Origin: Antedon mediterranea
Lineage: Eukaryota > Echinodermata > Crinoidea > Comatulida > Antedonidae
Direction: 5' to 3'
NCBI RefSeq assembly: GCF_964355755.1
Contig: NC_092670.1
Coordinates: forward strand, 17,173,201 to 17,237,200
Length of the DNA: 64,000 nt
Position numbers and translations under genes: made by a program
Shown: positions 45,898 to 58,100 of the stretch, piece by piece
Layout: each line of letters opens with the position of its first letter
Position numbering within the stretch: position 1 is the first letter of the stretch
Notes under the pieces: model-generated
Database searches by the model: none
What the model was told of the DNA's origin: nothing
What the model saw: the letters and a program-made list of their open reading frames with translations, nothing else

Positions 45898-47640
45898 TAG
45901 ATGGCACGCTCGCTTCGCTCGCGTACCATCTAGGTCGTGCCCACAGATGGTTCTCGAATACACAGTATTTCCAGCGAGAAAAAAATGGAGATTTCAAATG
46001 TACGTACTGCCAGACTATAATACATTGTCGTTTACAGAAACGAATAAATATACACAATGATTTATGTAGTCAGCTAAAATTAGCACCCTGGGAATTACTT
46101 CCGAGAGAGAAACAAAATGAGTCAATTTTTTTTATTTGGACTCATTTAAACAAACCCAATTTGTGTTTTGTATGTAACATTAAGGGTTGAGGGATGGGGG
46201 AAGAAGATAGGTACAAAGAGGAAACATTTTAAAATATATTCTTATCCACTCAGTAACGAAATATTGTTTTTAATGTTTTATAGGCCTATAAATAATATAC
46301 CACTAAATACAGTAAAACATTTACGATTTAATACGGTACTTTGTTAAAACTCTCACTGTCATAGTCGATTGAAATAGTAAAGTACATGTAACGATACACC
46401 ACTACGACGTTTATATATTTTTAAATTATTAATTAATACAAACGTTGAGAAGCAACTGTCAGTAATAACGTTTATTTATTTGTATATTATATGTTTATAA
46501 TCTAACAGTAGGGCCTACCCACATTCACAGTAATAAAGTTTATTTGTATATATTTTTATATTACATCTAACAGTACCAACACTCACAGTAAGAAATTTGC
46601 GATTCAAATTGCGATCAAAAGTGGTTAATACCTTAACAGTATTGTACAGCATTGCAATACTATTTATGTTTATTCTCCAAGGGGGCCCATAAATCTAAAT
46701 CTATACCTCTATGGTTAAACCAAATAATTTGGAATGTTTATTTGTATATTATATGTTTATAATCTAACAGTAGGGCCTACCCACACTCACAGTAATAAAG
46801 TTTATTTGTATATATTTTTATATTACATCTAACAGTACCAACACTCACAGTAAGAAATTTGCGATTCAAATTGCGATCAAAAGTGGTTAATACCTTAACA
46901 GTATTGTACAGCATTGCAATACTATTTATGTTTATTCTCCAAGGGGGCCCATAAATCTAAATCTATACCTGTATGGTTAAACCAAATAATTTGGAATGTT
47001 CCATTCATCACAAATCAATACATTTGTAAAAACGTATATTAAATGTATCAAAATAGTATTTTTTAAAGAAAATCGGCCTGTCTTCAACATTATGATGGTG
47101 TACTCTAGCTGTTCAACCGGTTTTCAGCTATTAAAAACAATTATCGTAGGAGGAGATAGGAAAATGCGAAGCCTCCTCGCATTTTTGTGGCGGGTATTTT
47201 TCAAGATGGACATCCATTATACAGTGTATACCACGGTCGGAAAACACCCCTATTTGGGGCAAATCTTGGAACCTAAATTCGTTTTAACCGTCAATAACTT
47301 ATTATCTAACTTAATTTAATTAGTAAACAGGGTTACATCAGGTGGTTAAAATCAGTACCGAAAGTACGAACCAACTTTATATACCATCGAGTAAAAATTA
47401 TAAAAGTAAGGCGCGATTTACCGAATTTTGCCCTTACGTAAATTTATATATAGATAATGTGATTTAACAAAATGGCGTATAAATGACGTCACGGTTGAGT
47501 GATCACGCTGAAAAGCTTATTAGGATTAAGTTACAGTATTTGAAAGATATTGTGAAAATTTTGTCATCTTCAACATTCAACTTTTTTGAGATAATTGTTA
47601 CACAAAACATAACTGGTTACTATATCATTATGTAACATGC
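45898..47640 (-). mobile_element. Helitron-like element, opposite strand to the RPTOR intron array
   Basis: At 45898-45934 CTAGATGGCACGC and GCGTACCATCTAG form a stem. Read on the minus strand it gives a hairpin followed by AT, CTAG and T, as at the ends in RPTOR intron 14. At 47450-47600 the reverse complement is clearly homologous to 30815-30960 (AATAAGCTTTTCAGCGTGAT, GACGTCATTTATACGCCATT). The interior includes a 262-bp duplication and small frames (45888-46190, 46996-47319) without recognised domains. Boundaries are approximate and the unity of the element is inferred. Confidence 0.4.
46475..46999. repeat. 262-bp direct tandem duplication
   Basis: Copies at about 46475-46736 and 46737-46999 are nearly identical (ACAGTAGGGCCTACCCACA, GCGATCAAAAGTGGTTAATA, TCCAAGGGGGCCCATAAATC). 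High identity suggests a recent event. Non-coding. Confidence 0.92.
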
Positions 47641-47699
47641 GCAGAAACAAATATTATGTTCAGTTCTGCGCATGTTACCTCAATACATTAAAAAAATCA

Positions 47700-50420
47700 A
47701 TAGTTTGGGCATTTTCGAAAAAAAAAAGGGAAATTTTTTGACATAACTGGTTACTATGACTCCATAAGATGATAATAACATAATAATTGATTTTTAAAAA
47801 CTCGATATTTTGGCCATTTTCGAAAAAATCCCTGTACTATAGTACAGGGAAATTTTCGAAAAATGACCAAATTTCGATCTTTTTATTTGTTGACATAACT
47901 AGTTACTATGACTCTATAACATGATGATAACGCAATATATGTGCATATGTGGCAATATTATTGCATAATTATTCATTTTTAAAAAGTCGATATTTTGGCC
48001 ATTTTCGAAAAAATCCCTGTACTAATACTGCCCATGAAAGAACAACAAACTCAACTGACACATTTTTCAAAAATTACTTTTTTAGCTTTTTGGGCTATTT
48101 AGGGAATGATAATACACCTTGTGGTATATTCAGATATTCAACATTTTAACTAGAAATATGAAATTTAAAAATCAAAATACCACTCAATTACAAGTGTTAC
48201 TATTGTCACCAAAGACTAACTCAACTGCAAATGCCATGAAAGACTCACTCAATTGACATATTAACACCTATTATGTCATAGGAAACCCATTCAAGTGCAC
48301 AACAAGGGTGTTAATTGCACAGCAAGCTGTGTAATAATTGTCAATAATTATTTTATTCAATACTCACTTAAACTTGTTTAGAATTGTTATTAAAGTATTA
48401 ATTTTATATCTGGAATATTTAGAATTAAATACCCTGGAGAGACGATGTGAACACCGTAATGATTATTATTATTGAATATTCTCCCTCTTAAATTAATACT
48501 TAAAACTAAAGTAAAAATACAAGAAACATGAAAAAAATTTCCCTGTACTATAATAGTACAGGGATTTTTTAAAAAATGGCGAATTTTCGACCTTTTTATT
48601 TTTCGATAAAAGTAACCACTTTTGACATAAATGGTTACTATAGCATAATAAACATGCGCAGAGTCGAATAATGGGTTCTGCGCATGTCAATTGTGCTATA
48701 GTAACCATTTATGTCAAATATGGTTACTATAGCACAATTGACATGCGCAGAACCCATTAGTCGACTCTGCGCATGTTTATTATGCAATAGTAACCATTTA
48801 TGTCAAAACTGGTTACTATAGCACAATTGACATGCGCAGAATCCATTATTAGTTTCTGCGCATGTTTCTTATGCAATAGTAACCATTTATGTCAAAGAAT
48901 AAAAGGGTCGAAAATCGGCCATTTTTCGAAAATTTTCCTGTACAGGGATTTTTTCTAAAATATGGCCAATTTTCGACCTTTTTATTTTTCGATAAAACTG
49001 ATTACTATAGCACAATTAACATGCGCAGAACCCATTAGTCGACTCTGCGCATGTTTATTATGCAATAGTAACCATTTATGTCAAAACTGGTTACTATAGC
49101 ACAATTGACATGCGCAGAACCCATTGTTCGTCTCTGCGCATGTTTATTATGCAATAGTAACAATTTATGTCAAAGAATAAAAGGGTTGAAAATCGGCCAT
49201 TTTTCGAAAATTTCCCTGTACTATAGTACAGGGATTTTTTCCAAAAAATGGCCAATTTTCGACCTTTTTATTTTTTGATAAAACTGGTTACTATAGCACA
49301 ATTAACATGCGAAGAACCCATTAGTCGACTCTGCGCATGTTTATTATGCAATAGTAACCATTTATGTCAAAACTGGTTACTATAGCACAATTAACCATTT
49401 ATGTCAAAACTGGTTACTATAGCACAATTGACATGCGCAGAACCCATTATTCCTCTCTACGCATGTTTCTTATGCAATAGTAACCATTTATGTCAAAGAA
49501 TAAAAGGGTCGAAAATAGGCAATTTTTCGAAAATTTTCCTGTACTATAGTACAGGGATTTTTTCTAAAATATGGCCAATTTTCGACCTTTTTATTTTTTG
49601 ATAAAACTGGTTACTATAGCACAATTAATATGCGCAGAACCCATTAGTCGACTCTGCGCATGTTTATTATGCTATAGTAACCATTTATGTCAAAACTGGT
49701 TACTATAGCACAATTGACATGCGCAGAACCCATTATTCGTCTCTGCGCATGTTTCTTATGCAATAGTAACCATTTATGTCAAAGAATAAAAGGGTCGAAA
49801 ATCGGCCATTTTTCCAAAATTTTCCTGTACTATAGTACAGGGATTTTTTCTAAAATATGGCCAATTTTCGACCTTTTTATTTTTCGATAAAACTGGTTAC
49901 TATAGCACAATTAATATGCGCAGAACCCATTAGTCGACTCTGCGCATGTTTATTATGCTATAGTAACCATTTATGTCAAAACTGGTTACTATAGCACAAT
50001 TGACATGCGCAGAACCCATTATTCGTCTCTGCGCATGTTTCTTATGCAATAGTAACCATTTATGTCAAAGAATAAAAGGGTCGAAAATCGGCCATTTTTT
50101 CAAAATTTTCCTGTACTATAGTACAGGGATTTTTTCTAAAATATGGCCAATTTTCGACCTTTTTATTTTTCGATAAAACTGGTTACTATAGCACAATTAA
50201 TATGCGCAGAACCCATTAGTCGACTCTGCGCATGTTTATTATGCTATAGTAACCATTTATGTCAAAACTGGTTACTATAGCACAATTGACATGCGCAGAA
50301 CCCATTATTCGTCTCTGCGCATGTTTCTTATGCAATAGTAACCATTTATGTCAAAGAATAAAAGGGTCGAAAATCGGCCATTTTTCCAAAATTTTCCTGT
50401 ACTGACCAAATTTCGATCTT
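47700..50420. repeat. Satellite-like array of palindrome-bearing units, about 286 bp
   Basis: Regular units start near 49085, 49408, 49694, 49980 and 50266 (spacing 323, 286, 286, 286), preceded by irregular copies from 47.7 kb. Each unit carries the perfect palindrome CTGTACTATAGTACAG inside a longer inverted region (CCATTTTTCGAAAATTTTCC against GGAATTTTTTCTAAAATATGG-type), two inverted pairs ATGCGCAGA..TCTGCGCAT, and repeated GGTTACTATAG / CTATAGTAACC. The small repeated open frames encoding KLVTIAQLTCAEP arise from the units and are not genes. Confidence 0.88.
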
Positions 50421-52109
50421 TTTATTTGTTGACATAACTAGTTACTATGACTCTATAGGATGATGATAACGCAATATATGTGCACATATTGGCAATATTA
50501 ATTATTGCATAATAATTGATTTTTAAAAGTCGATATTTTGGTCATTTTCAAAAATGGACAGGGAAATATTTTGACCCTTTTATTTTTTGACATAACTGGT
50601 TACTAAATCATTATGTGACATGCGCAGAAACAAATAATATGCTCTGCGCATGTTACCTCAATACATACTAAAATTCCATGTAATTGCCATATTTCGACAC
50701 ATATATTTTTTACATAACTGGTCATATTGTGACATGCGCAGAACACATTGCATATATTGTAGTATTATTATTAAGCATTATTGTCGAAAAATAAAAAAGA
50801 AAAATGTTGTCCAAACTTCTGAAAAATAATAATATCACTCACTAATAACTATTACATTTTACAGCCTGAATTTTATTTAAATATTCAAATTTACTTAAAT
50901 AGGTGGGTATCTCTAGATTGCTCGCTTCATAGGTTTACATAATAATAATAATAATTAATTGTATATTAAAAAAATAAAGTTATATGGCTATATATACTCT
51001 TTTTTTATATAGTAGGCCTTCTTAATGCCGTATTTAATTATGCCACATTTAATCATGTGTAATGCCTCTTGATTCCTGGTGACTTAATTTGTGTTATATT
51101 AATTACCCGCACACACTCATGAATCGGTTAACTCTGGAGAAGAAGCTCCTTCGTCATCTTAACACAATGTATAAGAATGATGTTAGTAGGCCCAATCACA
51201 TTCATTGACGTTAATATTATTTTATTATTCGATTAAAAAAAAAATAAGCATAATTATTTAATTTTGTTTTTCCCTCATATGCGTATATTATACGGCTATT
51301 TACGATACGGTTCCTCATTGCTCAAACGAAACATATTATAGTAATGTTGATAAAAGGAGGGCGGGGAGTTATTTGCTGACACTTAGATACACCTGTAAAT
51401 ACATATCACCAATACTTAACCTATGATACATTAAAGAAGATATAACAGTTAAAATGCAAATTTTAACTTTCTAATTTACAAGATAATCCAGCTGAATTAC
51501 TGTAGCTACCCATCGATATATAATAATTATATAATACATTTACAGACAGAGAAATTAACCACCCAGTGATATACTGGGCATTCATTCAGAAACTGTAAAG
51601 ATGAGAGAATCTGTGAGAATGAGAAAAAATCCACCCCATTCGAGATGTGAGCCCGGAATATTTTGTTTCATATGCGGACATCCTACCATTAGACCAATAT
51701 AATTATTATATAGAATTTAACCGAAAGAAATTGTATTTTTAGTCCTACGGTAGTATATGTAAGAGATCTATAATCTAGTGTTACAGACCTAGACAAACAA
51801 TTACAATTTTTAAATACAGTATTCAGTCAGTGTTCTCTAAGTCTAAAGTGGTTTTATAACGTGATCACATTCAATTCGATGTGACTTTTAACAATTTTTG
51901 TGAAGGATATGTGTGAAGGTAAACAAAGCTTATATCATGCCTATTGTAATTGGCATTTCAAACATAATCAATCGTAATCTTAATATAACATATGCCTACA
52001 ATCCTGATTTACAATCCTGATTTACAATCATTGTGAGTGTTCTTTCAAAGGTGCAAACATGTATAAAGAAATATCTCTTAAGATTTTAGATAGCTAAGGC
52101 TACTCCTAG
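50421..52109. other. Intergenic, 3' flank of the polycystin-like gene
   Basis: 50421-50770 continues diverged fragments of the palindromic repeat. The rest is AT-rich with one SINE at 51543. It must hold the polycystin 3' untranslated region, but no signal could be chosen. No exon seen. Confidence 0.4.
51543..51700 (-). mobile_element. SINE family 2 copy downstream of the polycystin-like gene
   Basis: ACCACCCAGTGATATACTGG and AAGATGAGAGAATCTGTGAG match the family 2 body. The head (plus strand ATTCGAGATGTGAGCCCG, GGACATCCTACCATTAGACC) matches the tRNA-Glu-like head of 22794 with some decay. Confidence 0.65.
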
Positions 52110-55100
52110 CTATGCCACAAAATTAATATTTTTATTGAGTTTTTTCTTCAATTTTGGCTTTTCTTCTGGTCCACCACCCATTTTCGAAATAATATCATCA
52201 AACTTTTGAGCATCGAAATAAACTTTAGCAATTGTATCCAGCAACTGATCAACCTTACTGGGGAATTCCGAAATCTTTTCTTCAATTTCGGTTGCAGGTG
52301 TTTTATCAACATCTTTATTATTCTTTTCATGAAGCAAGTCCCGAGCTTTGTTCATCCCAAGAAGTCCTTTGAAATGACGCATAATGAAATCAACCATTTC
52401 ATAATCATTTGCCTGTTGGTCGTTGTCATGTTTCACCTCAGTAAACGATTCATTTAAAATAGTAAGGAACATGTTAATAAGTAGGAACGGCATGAAAGCC
52501 ATGTACAAGAAGAAGAATATTGGACCAAGCAACCCACTTGCCGTACTGATGCTTTCAAAGTCAAAAGCACCAAGCAGGGTTCCGATAAGACTTTCCATTG
52601 TATAGACTACATCTGAAAAGTCAAACAGAATAGTGACAAATAACTGATAAAAGATTGAGACAAAGGCGAAAAAGACAACAAAGAACATGATTCCAAAGTA
52701 AAATAGATCCTTGGCACAAGCTCTTAGTGTAGTTGACAGAAGTGCCATCCTTCGATTAAATCGCAGTAACTTCAGAAACTTTGTTGTTCCCAGAAAAACA
52801 ACAGTACCCAGCATGTACATAAACACTTCATTCCAGTTGGCAACATATTGCAATTTTATGTATTCTTTACTTCCATTCTCCTTAAACTTTTCGACAAGTT
52901 CCTTACTGACAACGTGCCGATAGAAGTAAAGAACCACTCCAGCTATCGATATTGAAATAATGAGAAATTCTATCCAGTTCCAGAATTTAGAAAAGTATTT
53001 TTTGCCCTCTCTTCGAAAGTTGTTAATTTCTTTGACAATAAAAAATATCATAAACCCTATAAATATACCTTCACTAATAATGACAAACATGGCAAAGCCA
53101 TGATACGTTCTAAGGAGATGGATTACATCTATCCGTTCAGTTGGATACAGAGATCCAGTTGGCAGAAACTCAACTAACATGTTGATGACTCCGAAGAGAT
53201 TCACTTCTGCGTTGTATACGGAAAACTCTACAAATATCGCGCGGGTGTGTTTGTCAATCCAGTGCTGGCTGTGAAGCTTGTCTATTCGACTCTGTACGTA
53301 ATCAATATCACCACTTAAATCTATGATATACCCGCCGCCACTGTACAAACCATGACGTCCAAGAAATGGGTAACTATCTAAGACATCCCAGTCTGTGTAT
53401 TGGAACTCAATGGCCTGGTGCTTTAAGGTTTCATTATATTTTGTCCATTCTGCTCCGTAGTTGGACACATCAGAATCACCGACTGAGTATGCAACATTAC
53501 AGGTATTTACTATGTCTTCAAAGTACTCATGTGGATCGCATAAATCTGAAATAATCAAACATAGTTACAGTTATGGGACAGTAAGTTGAACAATCATAAC
53601 AACTTTTAATTATTAGTCTGTAAAGACTAGGTGGCAATGATGCGTTGTTAGTTGTCTTTGTATTTTTCTAGACTTTAATACTTTTGCAAATTTAAAATTT
53701 TAATCTATACTGTATAGTATTTTTTTAAACAAAATATAAACTTTGTTGAAAACTATTAAACTGGTACTGAAACAAGTTCCAATAGGTAAGCAAGAAAAAG
53801 CAAGAACAACACACCTGGAATAACGCGTTGTTGACGAACAACTGCATAACCAAGTATAAGTGAATGGCGGTCACTGAAATACCAATTCTCCTTGGGTGCT
53901 TGGCCGTTATACCAGTCAGGCACTTGAAGGGAAGGCACAAGAACGTCTCTTAACCAACTCCAATACATTTCTCTAGTTGTAATCTAAAACAATTACAAGT
54001 AAATATATGGTTTGTGTTATGTGGATATATGTTATATGTTTTTTTTGCTTTAAAGAATCCTAAGTAGATAGTTTTAGAAATGTTGCATTGATGGTAGCAT
54101 TGATGGTAGCTTAGTTTAATATTTTTGTATTTTGCGTGTGTTTCCTCCTGTAAACAATTTAATCTTGAGTTTACTGTACGTGAAAAGAATTAACAAAAAA
54201 TACATATATAGTATTTAGTGAAATACAACAAGTAATATGAAGAGTAACATACCTTGTTAAAGTTATTTATAGGGCCTTGGATATTCGATGAGAGAACACT
54301 TTTAACATCATAAGCCATAGAATTTGTATTACCATAACTGACAACCATCAAAATGATCACAAAGAAAGAGTAAAAGCAAATTTCACGAAATATAGAAAAC
54401 ATTTTTATTTCTTTTAGTCGTTGTTCACGAGCTCTTTCAAGGTCTTCGGGTTTTTGTGGTTGATAAGTTATCTTTCTACTTCTTCCTTCTATAAAGACAA
54501 GAGAAACATCTGTTGTAATAATAATGATTTATGAATAACAGGGAGCTTTTGATTTGGGACGACCAAACTACGCCATGTGGAGATATTGAGACATGTGTCC
54601 ATAGCTCCCCACTCCGACACAGTTTTGATGGTTTTTAGATCCAGGTGACGGCCGGCGACACATCGATTGACTGACCCAGGTTGGTTGTTGCAAAAGCTCC
54701 ATCATGTGTTAATAATAACAAATAATAGTTCATAACAAGTTAAACTTATTTTCCACTAGGTGAATATATTTGCGCGAAACAACCAATCCTGAGTTTTGAT
54801 TTGCTGCACAATTTTCACGTCACAAAAAGTAGTTGAAATTTTGAATACGCATGCGCACTAGTCAACGTTTTCCTTAAATTGTTAATTTCAGGAGTAGAGT
54901 TACCACATTAAACTACCACCTTACATTAATCTAGCACTAGTATAAATACAATTTTTAACAACCCACCAACTGGTAAATGTAGCCACTCTTCGTCAGTTTT
55001 CAAATAAAATTCTTCTTCGTCATCATCCATATCTTCCTCTTGTTCAGCTCCTGGTGTTTTCATAATACAGGCGATGAACACAGCAATGAGGACAACCTTT

Positions 55101-58100
55101 AACAGACAATTAATTGTTTATTTGTAATTCATTGCTTTCAAACCTATTAATGTACACCATTATCATAGTAAATTGTACGCATTTCTCACCTTTATTGGCT
55201 GAGTAAAGAGAATTGCTGTAAAAAAACTAATGAACAGTGAAGCAAGCCACATAGATGTTTCGTCATTTCCAAGTTGAATACCATAGAAGATAACAAACAC
55301 AGTTGCAGTTGCTGTACTTAATATCGTCAGGATCCAAGCAATAATGATACACCACCAAGGGAAACCAAAGCGCACTTTCTTCTTTTTCTTTTTTACCGGT
55401 ACCGATGCAGTAGTTGTAACTACAATTGGTTCTAATTGTTCATCGTTCTTTGATTTGTGAGGCTTGGTTTTAACTTCCTGGAGATCTTCTCCATCTAAAT
55501 TGGAGAACTTTACAGCTGATGGAGTTACCTAGAATAAAGACAAATAACAATAATAATTTTTTTCATGAATGCTAATCATCAACCATCAATCAATACCATA
55601 TAAATTAAAGATAAATAAAACTAAACATAATATTGATGTTTTTCAAGAATGCTGAAGAGAGCATAAAGAAACGTTCTAATATTTTGTCACAAACATACTG
55701 TAGGCCTATACACAGTACCTAATGTTGAAATCCTCCTCATTTAAATACTATAATTGACAATGAACGTTAAAGAAGACTTAAAAGACCATACCAGAGTATT
55801 TCTGTCCAATTTATTTTTCTTCTGAAACGCCTTTGATTGCTTCTCATATGCTGCCATAATACGAGATTTACGTTTCTTCCGCGGACGAGACTTACGAAAG
55901 AAATTCACAACAAGTAAACTTATAGGGAATACAAGAAGGCTTGATTCCAATCCGATCATAACCTGTAAAATACAAAGAAAAATGCCAATACAAAAACATT
56001 TTTATTTTTTATTCGATACTATAAAGATCAATTGGTGAAGTAATATCAAAGGATAAAAAATGTGAATATTCATTACCGATGCTGGAGTGATGGTTAATGG
56101 TCCAATTTTGACAGGGTTTTCGGAACCAGCAGGTGGAATAACCTTATAGAACATGATACTGACGAGCATTTCAAGCCACAACGCCATCAGACAACATCCC
56201 GCCCTCTGTAGACGAGTAAACCTGTTGCCAACAGGACGAGAAAGAATTGAAAACCACAGATGACCATCATTCAAATTCTTTCGTGTGTGGTTTGAGAACA
56301 CGTGACTGAACTCTTGCATTTCGTCTTTACCGGCAACAGCGATCAGACGATCGATCTAAATTATGAAAATAAAATTAAATTATTCGAGGCGTTAAATCAG
56401 AATCTAGACCGCTATTAGAGTGTTGTGATGGCCCTAGTTATAATCCGTTATGCATGATTAATTAAGCGAATGACGTAATACATAAACTACACAAATACAG
56501 AGAAAAATTTGTACTCGGGGTACGTTGAATCAGATGTACCAGATGTGTACGAATTAATTTAGCTCATTGTCCTTGTCGTCAGGAGTTATTGGCCGATATT
56601 ATACACTCATTAAACAAAATACGTGAAACAAACTAAGAATCTGATAATACCTGGCCATCGTCTTCAACGACCGAGAACCACCGGTTTACGATAAAGTAAT
56701 ATCGTTTGCGCACTTGAAGATCTTTGATAACAATGTACTTAAGATACCAGCCTTGCATCTTGCCCTTTCCAGCATTATCATGCCAGATTCGAATGTAATT
56801 TAGGGCACCCAATGGTCTGTAAATTAAAATTAAAACAATATTCGAGTAAGTTACAACTGATACGCTATAGTATATCTAAACAGTTGAAATCTACAGCGAA
56901 TGGAACATTTATATCAAAGCATATTTTGATGTAAGCCTACTTTTTCTTTAGGCTACGTTTTATTAGCTGGCTTTATACATTTAGCACACATTTTAACTCA
57001 CATTTAAAATGCATAAATAATATACAAACATGTAAAGTCTCGAGTTAACATATCATTTAATTTTTTTCTTAATTTTAATATATCATACGTACTGGCGAAC
57101 TGCAAGTAAAAAGCGGTCAACGCCACCACGTCGAAATACTTTACGCTGATCGTCTTCAAAACAACGTACATCAGTTTCATCGTCTTCTCCAGATAAAATG
57201 AAGTGTACCTGAGAATTGAAAAAAAAGCATAATTATACAAATATAGATTATGAATTTGAATAAAGATGGCGTAAATTACAGCACAAAAGAAAAAGAAATA
57301 ATCAAACAAGGCCTGTTTTCTCAGTCGATTCTCGTACGGTATCATGTTTACCGACAAAAACCGGACTGCAGTATCTTGTCTGCTGACGGCAACAGTCGCA
57401 TAATATAGCACATACATAACCCCTACATATTAACTTAACCATACGAACGCATACTGCGATTCGGACCAAGGTATATTGATTGGAAAGCTGAAGCAACCCA
57501 ACAAATCTTGCTCGACAATGGAAAAAATAAATCAACGAAATTTGAAACACAGTTAGCAGTCTTAAAAGTCTAAATCTCACTTACATTCGAGTCAGTTCCA
57601 GCAGCTTTCCGTTGACCGGTCAGCACAGTGATTTCATAGAAATAGCGATCGGTAGGTGCGTTATCAGGCAATGGGGTTACACCAAGCTTAAACCAACAAT
57701 AACATTAAACATTAAATAAAGAAATTATGCATTTAAAATACATTAGAAATAATTTTTCAATTTAATAAACATATCAATTAGCTTCTTAAATCTCCTGTAG
57801 AGGAAACGAACATTTTAAGCTCTTAATGACGTCATGTTTTTTAGTTTTACGAATAATTCTGGAAAATCTGGAATGGACCGTTATTATTTGTTTGCACTTG
57901 TAATGGAATGTGGAATTCTTTTCCCAAGTAAGCTTATATAATGTCTCCGTAAAGTCCATGCTATGCTTTACCTTAAGAACGTCTTTTTTATCTTTCCTTC
58001 TTGCCCAAATAAAGATTATAACAAAGATAACATATATAGCAATAGTGGTGCAATAGATTGTAATGTTGTCCAAAAACCCGGCATTTGCAAAAATGTAATC

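Noticed and set aside
49078-50176. Four similar small frames beginning SKLVTIAQLTCAEP
   Set aside because: They arise once per unit of the palindromic array. Their similarity is DNA-level and stops occur in irregular units.
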